Origin: an uncultured Propionibacteriaceae bacterium | Lineage (GTDB): Bacteria > Actinomycetota > Actinomycetes > Propionibacteriales > Propionibacteriaceae | Direction: 5' to 3' | Length of the DNA stretch: 64,000 bases | Assembly: GCA_936924635.1 (NCBI GenBank) | Contig: CAKZHP010000133.1 | Coordinates: 62,001 to 126,000 of the forward strand | Shown here: piece after piece, positions 51,582 through 59,835 of the stretch | Numbering within the stretch: position 1 is the first letter of the stretch | How the letters are laid out: every line of letters begins with the position of its first letter | Program-made: the position numbers and the translations under genes | Notes under the pieces: model-generated | The model's input: the letters and a program-made list of their open reading frames with translations, nothing else | Databases searched by the model: none | What the model was told of the DNA's origin: nothing

Positions 51582-52679
51582 ATGAGCAGGACCGACTGGG
51601 AGGCGCTCGAGACGCCGGGGCTGGTCGTCGACGTGGGGCGGCTGGAGCGCAACATCGCCGCGGTCGCGGAGCGGACCGCCGCTGCCGGCATCACCCTGCG
51701 GCCTCACGTGAAGACGACGAAGTGCCTGGAGGTGGCCCGTCGGCAGCTCGCCGCCGGGGCCATCGGGTTCACGTGCTCCACCCCGGCCGAGGTGCGCTGG
51801 CTGTCGGAGGCCGGGATCAGGGGCCTGCTGTACGCGCACCAGCCCGTGGGCGCCGCGAAGGTGAGGTTCGCCGTGGAGGCGGCCAGCCGGTGGGGCGTGA
51901 CGCTGATGGCCGACTCGCTGGCCGTGGCCACGCCGCTGTCGGAGGAGGCGGTACGGCAGGGCGTGGTCGCCGACCTGCTGATCGAGGTGGACGCCGGCCA
52001 TGGACGTACGGGTGTGCTGCCTGCCGACGCCCCGGCCTTCGTCGCAGCCGTGGGGGGGCTCCCCGGGCTGAGGGTGCGCGGCATCGTGTGCCACGAGGGC
52101 AACGTGGCGGGCCGGGTCGGCCGGGAGGCACGGGCCGAGCTGGGCGGCGAGGTGGGCGCGCTCATGGCGAAGCTGGCCGCGGAGCTGCGGGAGGCGGGGC
52201 ACGCGATCGACGTGGTGTCGGTCGGGTCCACGCCGTCGCTGGACAGCTCCCCCTTCGTGAACGGGATCACCGAGGCCCGCCCCGGCACGTACGTCTACTT
52301 CGACGGCAACCAGTACCGCGGCGGCTCCTGCACCCCCGACCAGTGGGCCCAGACCGTCATCACCCGGGTGGTGTCCGTCGCCCCAGGCAGGGCGATCATC
52401 GACGCCGGCCTGAAGGCCATGAGCGCCGACGCATTCACCCCCGAGATCGGGGGCGGCATCGTCTGCTCGCTCGACCTGGAGCCGCTGGAAGGCGTCGAGT
52501 TCCGCGTCGCGAACGAGGAGCACGGCTTCCTCACCGGTGACATCGAGCACCTGCGGGTCGGTGACCTGCTGCGCATCGTGCCCAACCACGCCTGCGGCAC
52601 CACGAACATGTGGTCGAAGCTCACCGCCGTGCACCCGGACGGACGTACGGAGACCTGGGCCATCGAGGCGCGCCACTGA
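51582..52679 (+). CDS. DSD1-family PLP enzyme (D-serine dehydratase / D-threonine aldolase-like)
   Basis: A 365-residue protein with an alanine-racemase-fold N-terminal barrel and a DSD1-type C-terminal domain. The PLP Lys44 is in LRPHVKTTKCLEVA. The zinc-binding His and Cys of this family are in VPNHACGTTNMW near the C-terminus, and DAGLKAMSAD is conserved. Relatives dehydrate D-serine or cleave D-threonine and other D-3-hydroxy amino acids. AGGAAGAGGAGAGG upstream is a strong RBS. It is last in the deacylase operon, so D-amino acids released by the deacylase are its plausible substrates. Confidence 0.85.
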   Translation: MSRTDWEALETPGLVVDVGRLERNIAAVAERTAAAGITLRPHVKTTKCLEVARRQLAAGAIGFTCSTPAEVRWLSEAGIRGLLYAHQPVGAAKVRFAVEAASRWGVTLMADSLAVATPLSEEAVRQGVVADLLIEVDAGHGRTGVLPADAPAFVAAVGGLPGLRVRGIVCHEGNVAGRVGREARAELGGEVGALMAKLAAELREAGHAIDVVSVGSTPSLDSSPFVNGITEARPGTYVYFDGNQYRGGSCTPDQWAQTVITRVVSVAPGRAIIDAGLKAMSADAFTPEIGGGIVCSLDLEPLEGVEFRVANEEHGFLTGDIEHLRVGDLLRIVPNHACGTTNMWSKLTAVHPDGRTETWAIEARH

Positions 52680-52760
52680 GGGAGCAGCATGACGCGCTGC
52701 TCCGGAAGAGGCTGGAAGCCGCGCGGACCGTCGGCTGACACGTACGCGACGGGCGCGAGA

Positions 52761-52838
52761 CGGCTCCGCCTCGCTTCGCTCGGCTCGCCGGGTTTCGACG
52801 CGCATCCCCCTCGTCCCTCGGGGGATGCTTGCTCAACC
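52761..52838 (-). repeat. Dispersed two-hairpin intergenic repeat, copy R5
   Basis: Minus-strand copy starting GGTTGAGCAAG. Hairpin 1 is a perfect 9-bp stem GCATCCCCC/GGGGGATGC (52802-52810 with 52820-52828) with a 9-base loop. The linker is GCGTCGAAACCC. Hairpin 2 has a CGGC/GCCG stem (52761-52764 with 52787-52790) around GAGCGAAGCGAG. Head-to-head with R6. Confidence 0.75.
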
Positions 52839-52866
52839 AGCGGTGCCAGAGACGCTCGATCACGCT

Positions 52867-52941
52867 GGTTGAGCGAGGATCTGCTGAGCTTGCGAAGCGG
52901 ATCGCGTCGAAACCCCGGCGTACCCAGCGGAGCGAGGTGCG
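52867..52941 (+). repeat. Dispersed two-hairpin intergenic repeat, copy R6
   Basis: It starts GGTTGAGCGAG. Hairpin 1 pairs GATCTGCT with AGCGGATC (52878-52885 with 52896-52903; one T-G wobble; 10-base loop). The linker is GCGTCGAAACCCC. Hairpin 2 pairs CGTACC with GGTGCG around CAGCGGAGCGA. It ends 11 bases before the proline iminopeptidase stop. Confidence 0.75.
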
Positions 52942-52951
52942 ACGGCCGCCG

Positions 52952-54001
52952 CTAGTCTGCGGCGTCTCCCCCCGCGAACCTGTCGGTCGCTGCCACCAGG
53001 GCGCTGGCGATCTGCGGCTCGAACGCGGAGTGCCCCGCGAGCACCACCTGCAGGTCGGCCTCGGGCCAGGCCGCCGCCAGGTCGTACGCGTTCACGACGG
53101 GGCAGCACATGTCGTACATGCCGTGCACGATCACGGCCGGGATGTGGCGGATGCGGCCGACGTCGCGCAGCAGCTGGCTGGGGGCGAACCAGCCGTCGTT
53201 GACGAAGTAGTGGTTCTCGATCCGTGCGAAGGCGACGGCGTGCTGGTCGGCGGCCGCCTCGCGGACGTGAGCCTCTTTGGTGACCAGGTTCACCGTGGCG
53301 CTCTCCCAGCTCGTCCAGGCGATGCCCGCCGGCACGTGCACGGCCGGGTCCGGGTCGAAGAGCAGGTCGTGGTAGCGGGCGATGTTGTCAAGGCCGGCGC
53401 TCGTACCCTCCAGCCGTGACACCGCCTCGCCGTCGGCGTCCAGCAGCGGCTGCAGGAACACCCGCCACCACTCCGGGCGCACCATCCCGGCCGGGCCGTT
53501 GTAGAACCAGTCCAGCTCGAAGCGGCGCAGCATGAAGATCCCGCGCAGCACCAGCTCGGTGACGCGGTCGGGGTGAGTCTCGGCGTACGCGAGCGCCAGC
53601 GCGCTCCCCCACGACCCGCCGAACACCTGCCACCGCTCGATCCCGAGGTGCTCGCGCAGCCGCTCCACGTCGGCGACCAGGTGCCAGGTGGTGTTGGCCG
53701 ACAGGTCGGCCTCCGGCTCGGCGGCGTGCGGGGTGGACCGGCCGCAGCCCCGCTGGTCGAGCAGCACGATGCGGTAGCGCTCGGGGTCGAAGAACCGCCG
53801 CTGGCTGGGGCCGCTCGTGCCGCCGGGACCGCCGTGCAGGAACACCACGGGCTTGCCGTCGGGGTTGCCGCACTGCTCCCAGTAGATGGTCTGACCGTCG
53901 CCGACGTCGAGCATGCCGGTTTGATAGGGCTCGACCGCCGGGTAGAGCTCCCGCTCCGGCCTCAGCACCGCGCCCGGATCAAGCGCAGGATCAGTCGTCA
54001 A
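52952..54001 (-). CDS. pip: Proline iminopeptidase
   Basis: A 349-residue alpha/beta-hydrolase that removes N-terminal proline (family S33). Visible are the oxyanion HGGPGG, DQRGCGRSTPH, the nucleophile elbow GGSWGS (Ser near 130), a catalytic Asp in VHGMYDMCCP and His in LAGHSAFEP. It overlaps the stop of the upstream DUF5709 gene by 11 bp and shares its transcript. Two dispersed repeats lie after its stop. Confidence 0.93.
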   Translation of the reverse strand: MTTDPALDPGAVLRPERELYPAVEPYQTGMLDVGDGQTIYWEQCGNPDGKPVVFLHGGPGGTSGPSQRRFFDPERYRIVLLDQRGCGRSTPHAAEPEADLSANTTWHLVADVERLREHLGIERWQVFGGSWGSALALAYAETHPDRVTELVLRGIFMLRRFELDWFYNGPAGMVRPEWWRVFLQPLLDADGEAVSRLEGTSAGLDNIARYHDLLFDPDPAVHVPAGIAWTSWESATVNLVTKEAHVREAAADQHAVAFARIENHYFVNDGWFAPSQLLRDVGRIRHIPAVIVHGMYDMCCPVVNAYDLAAAWPEADLQVVLAGHSAFEPQIASALVAATDRFAGGDAAD

Positions 54002-54428
54002 GGTCGTCGTCCTCCGGGTCGATCACGTGCATGGCGGCCTCCTCGGCGCAGGCGGCGCCCCCGTCGATGCCCACGTCTGCGGCGTACACGTCCGACTCGT
54101 CGGCCGCCCCGTCCCACCCGCTGTGGGCGTCGACGAGCCGCCCGGAGCGGCGGTTGCCGACCTCACGCCTCTCGTACGGGTCGTCGCGCCAGTCCCCGTC
54201 GAGCGTCTCCCGCTCGGGCTCCTCCTGCGCCAGCCGCATCTCCAGCGTCTCCCCGCGTCGTATCTCGGCCGGGGTGTTGCCGTACCCCTCCGCGGCCGAC
54301 CAGTGCTCCGGCGTGGTGTAGCCCTCGTCCAGCACGTCGGCCACGCCGCGGTCGACGAGAGTCTCGTCGGCCTGCAGCTGGTCGAGCTGCTCCGACTCGT
54401 CGGGCACCTGGTCGAGCTCGCTGTCCAT
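53991..54428 (-). CDS. DUF5709-family acidic protein
   Basis: A 145-residue, strongly acidic protein (DESEQLDQLQADETL...DPEDDDLDD) of the actinobacterial DUF5709 family. The core LDEGYTTPEHWSAAEGYGNTPAE followed by RRGETLEMRLAQEEPE is characteristic. Function unknown. CAGGAT lies 6 bases before the ATG, suggesting a leaderless start like others in the window. It is cotranscribed with pip and divergent from the queuosine-precursor transporter gene. Confidence 0.8.
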   Translation of the reverse strand: MDSELDQVPDESEQLDQLQADETLVDRGVADVLDEGYTTPEHWSAAEGYGNTPAEIRRGETLEMRLAQEEPERETLDGDWRDDPYERREVGNRRSGRLVDAHSGWDGAADESDVYAADVGIDGGAACAEEAAMHVIDPEDDDLDD

Positions 54429-54434
54429 GGGCTG

Positions 54435-54440
54435 ATCCTG
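54435..54440 (-). promoter_or_regulatory. -10-like box of the DUF5709-pip transcript
   Basis: CAGGAT (minus strand) lies 6 bases before ATG 54428 and there is no Shine-Dalgarno sequence. Confidence 0.4.
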
Positions 54441-54452
54441 CCACCTCGCCTG

Positions 54453-54473
54453 GCGACGAACGGGTTTCGTCGC
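54453..54473. promoter_or_regulatory. Inverted repeat between DUF5709 and transporter genes
   Basis: A perfect 8-bp repeat GCGACGAA/TTCGTCGC with a 5-base spacer sits centrally between two divergent leaderless promoters. It is a candidate operator; no regulator is encoded adjacent. It does not resemble a preQ1 riboswitch. Confidence 0.45.
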
Positions 54474-54489
54474 GACTCCACCCCCGGCC

Positions 54490-54495
54490 TACGAT
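54490..54495 (+). promoter_or_regulatory. -10 box of leaderless transporter gene
   Basis: TACGAT with a 7-base spacer precedes GTG 54503; no Shine-Dalgarno sequence. Confidence 0.55.
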
Positions 54496-54502
54496 TCCCC
54501 GC

Positions 54503-55231
54503 GTGAGCACGCAGGTCGAGTCCGTCACCCGCGAGCGGGTCCCCCAGCAGCCACGCGTGTACGACGTCGTGATCGCCGTCTTCTGCTCCCTGCTGCTGAT
54601 CTCCAACATCGCCGCCACCAAGCTCATCGAGGTCGGGCCCCGGCTGACGGTCGGTGGCTACCCGCTGCTGCCGCTGATCACCGACGGCGGCGCCGTGCTG
54701 TTCCCGCTCACGTACGTCCTCAACGACGTCCTGGCGGAGGTGTACGGGATGGCGCGCGCCAGGCGCGCCATCGTCCTCGGCTTCGCGATGTCGGCCCTGG
54801 CCTCGCTGACCTTCCTGGTCGTGGACGCGGCGCCGCCGCAGGCGAGCTGGGGCGGCCAGGAGGCCTGGCACGCGGTGCTCGGGTTCGTGCCACGCATCGT
54901 CGCCGCGAGCCTGCTCGGCTACCTCGCGGGCCAGTTCCTGAACGCGTACGTGGTCGTGCGGCTCAAGAACCGCGCCCGGCCGGGCTCCCTGTGGTGGCGC
55001 CTGGTCTCCTCGACCGTGCTCGGTGAGCTGGTCGACACCACGATCTTCTGCCTGGTGGCGTTCGGCGGGCTCATCAGCGCACCGGAGATGGTCAACTACA
55101 TCGTCGTCGGGTACGTCTACAAGGTGCTGGTCGAGATCGTCCTGCTGCCGGTGACCATGCGCGTGATCTCGTGGGTCAAGGTGCGCGAGGGCGTCCTGCG
55201 ACCGGACGGCTCGCCGGCCGGTGACCACTAG
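54503..55231 (+). CDS. Queuosine precursor transporter (YhhQ/DUF165 family)
   Basis: A 242-residue membrane protein with about six helices. Family landmarks are SLLLISNIAATKLIEVG, FPLTYVLNDVLAEVYGMARARRAI and GELVDTTIFCLVAFGG. YhhQ-type proteins import queuine or pre-Q1 for tRNA modification. The GTG at 54503 follows a TACGAT box with leaderless spacing; the longer upstream frame is shadow sequence. Its 3' end is 39 bases from a glycosyltransferase gene. Confidence 0.9.
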   Translation: MSTQVESVTRERVPQQPRVYDVVIAVFCSLLLISNIAATKLIEVGPRLTVGGYPLLPLITDGGAVLFPLTYVLNDVLAEVYGMARARRAIVLGFAMSALASLTFLVVDAAPPQASWGGQEAWHAVLGFVPRIVAASLLGYLAGQFLNAYVVVRLKNRARPGSLWWRLVSSTVLGELVDTTIFCLVAFGGLISAPEMVNYIVVGYVYKVLVEIVLLPVTMRVISWVKVREGVLRPDGSPAGDH

Positions 55232-55270
55232 GCTGGTCCCGCCCCCGCCCCACCACCAAGGACGTCAGCC

Positions 55271-57070
55271 ATGCCCTCGATCCGCGCCGCCGCCCGCCCC
55301 CTGCTCGGGGTCGCGAAGACCACCGTGCGACGCGCGCTGAGGCAGATGCCGTGGCTGGAGGACCTCGCGCGCGATGCGTACTTCGACGTCGCCAACCGGC
55401 CCTGGGTCCAGGACCGCGCCTACCAGGAGTGGCTGGAGGCGCACCGCCTGTTCGGCCACGCCCTCACCCACCGGCGCCTGCGGGCGCGGGAGTGGACCCG
55501 TCAGCGGTTCGTGAGCATCGTGCTGGACCTCACGGGCGCCGGCACCGAGGCAGCAGCCCGTGCGATCGCGGGAATCACCGGGCAGGCGTACGAGAACTGG
55601 GAGCTGGTGGTCGTCAGGGACACCACCCTGCCGGGCGACCGGGCCCGCCCCGAGCACCGGGTGCAGACGGTGATCAGCGGGGCCTCCCGGGCGGCCCGGC
55701 TCACCGCCGGGCTGGCACGCTGCCACGGCGACCTGGTCTGCCTGCTGACGGCCGACGACGTGCTCTACCCCGACAGCCTGTACGAGCTGTGCTCGGCCCT
55801 CGACGCGGAGCCGGACGCGGCCATCGTGTACGGCGGCGAGGACCTCGTCTCCCTTGGTCAGCGACCCCGCCGCCACGACCCGTTCTTCAAGCCGGACTGG
55901 AACCCGGAGCTGCTGCGCTCGCTGCCCTACCTCGGGTCGTTCACCCTGCTGTCGGCTGCCGTGGTCCGGGAGGTCGGCGGCATCCGTGACCTGGGCGCCG
56001 AGGCGACCCACGACGACCTGCTGTGGGACCTCCAGCTGCGCGTCGTCGAGGCGGGCCGCCGGGTCGCCCACGCGGTCGTCCCGGTCGCGAGCCGGGTCTT
56101 TGGGCCGGTGACGACCGCGTCCGCCGCGAGGGAGCTCCTGGCAGGCGACGGGCTCGACATCCGGCCCCAGCCGGAGCTGCCCGGAGCCTGGCAGACACGG
56201 CACCCCGTGACCGGGTCGCCGCTGGTCTCGATCGTGATCCCGAGCAAGAACCAGCTTGCCGTGGTGCGCCGCTGCGTGGAGTCGGTGCTGGGGAAGACCG
56301 GTTACCAGGCGTACGAGGTCGTGCTCGTCGACACCGGGAGCGACGCGCCCGGCGTGCGGGAGTGGTACGCCGAGGTGGCCGCCCGTGACGACCGCTTCCG
56401 GGTGGTCGAGTGGCCCGAGCAGCCGTTCAGCTACGCCCGGGCCTGCAACGAGGGGGCGCGCCAGTCGCGGGGCGATGTGCTGGTGATGCTCAACAACGAC
56501 ACCGAGGTGCTCGACGCCGACTGGCTCGACGTGCTTGTGGGCGAGGCGCAGCGGCCTGAGGTGGGCGCGGTCGGCTGTCTGCTGCTCTACCCCGACGGCC
56601 GCACGGTCCAGCACGCCGGCATCGGTCTCGGCATCAAGGGCGTGGCCGGCAACAGCCTCACGGGGCTGCGGATCGACGAGGGCATGTCGCGCACGCAGCG
56701 CACCATGCTCTGGACCCGGCGGGCCACCAGCGCGGTGACGGGAGCGTGCCTGGCGGTGCGGAAGGGCGTGTACGAGGAGGTGGGCGGCTTCGACGAGGCG
56801 TTCCGGGTCACCTTCAACGACGTCGACCTGTGCCTGCGGATCAACGAGCGGGGCTACCGCACCGTGTACACGCCGTACACCCGGCTGCTGCACCACGAGT
56901 CCGTCAGCGTCTCGGTCGCCGACGCCGGCAGGCGCGACTGGACCGAGCTGTACGCCGCCGCCGACCTGTTCAAGCAGCGGTGGGGTGCGCTGACCCTGCG
57001 AGACCCGCAGATGAACCCCCACCTGTCGAAGGGCACCACCAGCTATCGACTGGTCCACCATGGGCTCTGA
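55271..57070 (+). CDS. Two-domain family 2 glycosyltransferase
   Basis: A 599-residue protein. Residues 80-285 form a GT-A-like domain (CHGDLVCLLTADDVLYPDSLYELC) whose AD-D motif resembles DxD. Residues 315-560 form a second, more canonical GT2 domain (VSIVIPSKNQ, DVLVMLNNDTEVLDADWL, the acceptor-side GGFDEAFRVTFNDVDLCLR). Such bimodular rhamnosyl- or galactofuranosyl-like transferases make surface polysaccharides. It lies about 4-6 kb from the polysaccharide ABC exporter and WsaF-like transferase genes, but unrelated genes intervene. Confidence 0.85.
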   Translation: MPSIRAAARPLLGVAKTTVRRALRQMPWLEDLARDAYFDVANRPWVQDRAYQEWLEAHRLFGHALTHRRLRAREWTRQRFVSIVLDLTGAGTEAAARAIAGITGQAYENWELVVVRDTTLPGDRARPEHRVQTVISGASRAARLTAGLARCHGDLVCLLTADDVLYPDSLYELCSALDAEPDAAIVYGGEDLVSLGQRPRRHDPFFKPDWNPELLRSLPYLGSFTLLSAAVVREVGGIRDLGAEATHDDLLWDLQLRVVEAGRRVAHAVVPVASRVFGPVTTASAARELLAGDGLDIRPQPELPGAWQTRHPVTGSPLVSIVIPSKNQLAVVRRCVESVLGKTGYQAYEVVLVDTGSDAPGVREWYAEVAARDDRFRVVEWPEQPFSYARACNEGARQSRGDVLVMLNNDTEVLDADWLDVLVGEAQRPEVGAVGCLLLYPDGRTVQHAGIGLGIKGVAGNSLTGLRIDEGMSRTQRTMLWTRRATSAVTGACLAVRKGVYEEVGGFDEAFRVTFNDVDLCLRINERGYRTVYTPYTRLLHHESVSVSVADAGRRDWTELYAAADLFKQRWGALTLRDPQMNPHLSKGTTSYRLVHHGL

Positions 57071-57071
57071 C

Positions 57072-57467
57072 ATGGCGATCACGCTGCGGAGGCTGGACCC
57101 GACGGGTGCGGACCGGGATGTGCTCGTCGCCCTCCTGGTGAGCAACGGCTGGCCGTTCCATGGGCGCGCTCACCTGGAGCGAGACGAGGTGGTGCGATCC
57201 ATCGACTCCGGCGACTTCCGCGACCAGGAGAACGACACCTGGTGGGTCGACGTCGACGGTGACGGCCCCGTCGGGTTCGTCCGGTTCGAGGGATCTCGTA
57301 CCCCACGGCGTCCATGACGCGGCCGTCGGCGGTCGGCCATCCCTGCCACGGACCACGTCTTCGCCACGCTGCCCCACGCCCATCGCTTCGAGGGCACCAC
57401 GCGCGAGGACAACATCGCCATGCGCAAGAGCTGCCAGCGCGCGGGCTGGGTCAAGGAGTGTCGCTGA
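57072..57467 (+). pseudogene. GNAT acetyltransferase remnant
   Basis: An N-terminal GNAT-like piece (MAITLRRLDPTGADRDVLVALLVSNGWPFHG, then WWVDVDGDGPVGFVRFE) stops at 57317. A different frame then resumes with the C-terminal GNAT end, FATLPHAHRFEGTTREDN followed by IAMRKSCQRAGWVKECR, ending at TGA 57467. The middle region with acetyl-CoA motif A is missing and the last residues of the family are absent. The open piece could still be translated but would not be an active enzyme. ATG 57060 is an alternative start. Confidence 0.75.
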
Positions 57468-57557
57468 CGGCGTCACGCGCCATGTCTGGCACGTGAGGCG
57501 CCCGGGAGCCCCGGGATGCCGGGGACCGACCTCGGTCTCAGCGGCGCGTACGGACGC

Positions 57558-58601
57558 TCAGCCCGCCGTCCAGTGGCTGACCGCGGCGGTGGCGCCGCCT
57601 ACGGCCAGCACCGCCAGGGTGGCGATCGTGGCCAGCACCACGGCACGAGCACCGGCCGCCTTCAGCGCGCTGCGGTGGACGCCGATGCCCAGGGCCGCCA
57701 TCGCCGTGGCCAGCAGGAACGTCTGCACGACCGACGCGAACGAGATCACCGAGGCGGGCAGCACGCCGGTGGTGCGCACCAGCACCATCGCGATGAAGCC
57801 GGCCACGAACAGCGGCACCAGCGGTGGGCGCTTGCCCTGCGCGGCATCGGTCGCGTCACGGCGCTCTCGCCAGGCCACGACCATCAGCACCGGCGCCAGC
57901 AGCAGCACCCGGGTGAGCTTGACCACCACGGCGATGCCCACCGCGTCCGGGCCGATCCCGGAGGCGGCCGCCACCACCTGGGCCACCTCGTGCACCGAGG
58001 CGCCGGTCCAGACCGCCGCGGTCCGCACGTCCAGCCCCAGCAGGTGCGTCAGCCACGGCATGACCGCGATCATGGCGGTGCCGAACAGCACCACCAGCGC
58101 CAGTGCGGTCGCCGTGTCCTTGGCCTCGCGCCTGCGCAGCACGCCGTCGACCCCGGCCACGGCGGCCGCGCCGCAGATCGAGAACCCCGCGGCCACCAGC
58201 AGCGACAGCCGCGACTCCACCCCCAGCAGGCGCCCCACCAGCAGGGTCACCCCCATCCCGGCGGCCACCACCGCGATCACGCCCAGCAGCGCCGGCCAGC
58301 CCAGCGAGATCACGTCACCCAGGGCCAGCTGCAGGCCGAGCAGCACCACGCCGAGCCGAAGCACGCGCCGCGACGCCACGGTCAGCCCCGGCCACAACGG
58401 GCCGGTCTTGTCACCACCGATGCTGGTGAGGTTGCCGACCAGGGCGCCCAGGACGATCGCCACCAGCAGCGCACTCAGCCCGTGCACCAGCCGCGACGCG
58501 ATCACCGACACCACGGCGATCCCGGCGGCCAGGGCCAGCCCGGGCAGCAGCGTCAGGAAGCGGTCCCCAGCGGACGGGGCGGGCGAGGTCGCGGTGGTCA
58601 C
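57558..58601 (-). CDS. YeiH-family putative sulfate exporter membrane protein
   Basis: A 347-residue protein (356 if ATG 58628 is used) with about ten membrane helices, matching the YeiH/UPF0324 family. Landmarks are LRLGVVLLGLQLALGDV, AAGFSICGAAAVAGVDGVLRRREAKD and WTGASVHEVAQVVAAASGIG. The GTG at 58601 has GGAAGAG at suitable spacing. It is divergent from a LysR gene, the usual arrangement for this family, which implies LysR control by a small anion or cysteine-related signal. Transport function is not firmly established. Confidence 0.85.
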   Translation of the reverse strand: MTTATSPAPSAGDRFLTLLPGLALAAGIAVVSVIASRLVHGLSALLVAIVLGALVGNLTSIGGDKTGPLWPGLTVASRRVLRLGVVLLGLQLALGDVISLGWPALLGVIAVVAAGMGVTLLVGRLLGVESRLSLLVAAGFSICGAAAVAGVDGVLRRREAKDTATALALVVLFGTAMIAVMPWLTHLLGLDVRTAAVWTGASVHEVAQVVAAASGIGPDAVGIAVVVKLTRVLLLAPVLMVVAWRERRDATDAAQGKRPPLVPLFVAGFIAMVLVRTTGVLPASVISFASVVQTFLLATAMAALGIGVHRSALKAAGARAVVLATIATLAVLAVGGATAAVSHWTAG

Positions 58602-58661
58602 CCGGCCCACTCTTCCATCTCTGCCCATGCCGCAGAAGTCACTGTCTGAGCATCCCACCCA

Positions 58662-58667
58662 TACGCT
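58662..58667 (+). promoter_or_regulatory. -10 box of leaderless lysR-type gene
   Basis: TACGCT with a 6-base spacer (GTGGGC) precedes ATG 58674. It supports that start over GTG 58668. Confidence 0.5.
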
Positions 58668-58673
58668 GTGGGC

Positions 58674-59591
58674 ATGCCTGAACCGGAGCAGCTCCCCGAC
58701 GTCACCGACGTGGCGCTGCTGGTCGCCGTCGCCGAGACCGGCAGCGTCGCAGCTGGCGGCCGTGCGCTCTCGATGTCCCAGCCCCAGGCGAGCCGTAGCC
58801 TGCGACGGCTGGAGCGTCAGCTCGGCGTCCGCCTCCTCGACCGGGGTGCCCGGGGCAGCCGCCTCACCCCTCACGGCGCTCTGGTGCTGGAGTGGGCCGA
58901 GGCGGTGCTCGCCGCCAACCGCCGGCTGGTGGCGGGCAGCGCCTCCCTGTCGGCCGAGCGGCAGCGGCACCTCAACGTCGCCGCCAGCCAGACCATCGCC
59001 GAGCACCTGCTCCCCCGCTGGCTCGGCGCCCTGGTGCGGGAACTCCCTGACCTGCAGGTGGGTGTCACCGTCGGCAACTCCTCCGAGGTCGGCGCCCTGC
59101 TCGGCCACGGCCACCCCCTGGTGTTCGTCGAGAGTCCCGACGTGCCGGCCTCGGTCTCGGTCCCGCACCACAGCCGTACGGTCGCCACCGACCGCCTGGT
59201 CGTGGTGGTGGCACCCGCCCATCCCTGGGCCGTACGCACCCGGCCGCTGTCCCTCGCCGAGCTGGCAGCGACGCCCCTGGTGGTCAGGGAGCCCGGTTCC
59301 GGCACGCGCGTCAGCCTGGAGCAGGCCCTCGCGGGGACCCGCATGGCACCGCCGGCCCTCGAGCTGACGAGCAACCCTGCCGTCCGCATCGCCGTGGCGA
59401 CCGGCGCCGGGCCCGCGGTGCTCAGCGAGCACGCCGTGGAGGCCGTGGTCGCGCGCGGTGAGCTGCGCGCCGTGATGGTGGAGGGACTGTCGGTGGAGCG
59501 TCCCCTGCGCGCGCTCTGGGCGCGCGGTGGGCGGGTCCCGAAGGCCGTACACCGCCTCGTCGAGATCGCCGCTGCCGAGCCGCCGGGCTAG
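58674..59591 (+). CDS. LysR-family transcriptional regulator
   Basis: A 305-residue regulator with an N-terminal winged helix (ALLVAVAETGSVAAGGRALSMSQPQASRSLRRLERQLGVRLLDR, about 13-56) and a periplasmic-binding-like effector domain (about 90-300, LNVAASQTIAEHLLP). It is divergent from yeiH with about 70 bases between starts, so it likely controls that gene and itself. Confidence 0.9.
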   Translation: MPEPEQLPDVTDVALLVAVAETGSVAAGGRALSMSQPQASRSLRRLERQLGVRLLDRGARGSRLTPHGALVLEWAEAVLAANRRLVAGSASLSAERQRHLNVAASQTIAEHLLPRWLGALVRELPDLQVGVTVGNSSEVGALLGHGHPLVFVESPDVPASVSVPHHSRTVATDRLVVVVAPAHPWAVRTRPLSLAELAATPLVVREPGSGTRVSLEQALAGTRMAPPALELTSNPAVRIAVATGAGPAVLSEHAVEAVVARGELRAVMVEGLSVERPLRALWARGGRVPKAVHRLVEIAAAEPPG

Positions 59592-59835
59592 GGCCGTGTC
59601 TCCCAAGTGTCTGCAGGACAACGGGTGCGGGGTGGGGGCATGTCGCGGACAAGGTCCTGACCGCCTTGCTGAGCAGGGCGGATGCGGCCAAGCAGATCAG
59701 GTGTCGTAGACGCGGTCGCGGGCGCGCGTGACAGCTCGTTCATGCCGCTGTACGAGTGTTGCCAGTCTGGCGGCTTTCCCTAGCAGCCGTGAAAATTCGC
59801 TCGCGCTCGGCCAGGGGCGCGGAACGATCTGAGGC
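59592..59835. other. Intergenic region, no gene supported
   Basis: 244 bases between the LysR and GNAT genes. The start (GTGTCTCCCAAGTGTCTGCAG) has the look of a decayed insertion-sequence end, but I find no matching inverted end or transposase. Base composition is slightly less GC-rich near 59780-59810. Confidence 0.35.

Noticed and set aside
54429..54502. preQ1 riboswitch upstream of the queuosine-precursor transporter
   Set aside because: The transcript appears leaderless and the region has only a simple 8-bp inverted repeat, with no preQ1 aptamer core.
59592..59660. Insertion-sequence end (GTGTCTCCCAAGTGTCTGCAG)
   Set aside because: No matching inverted end, target duplication or transposase fragment was found nearby.
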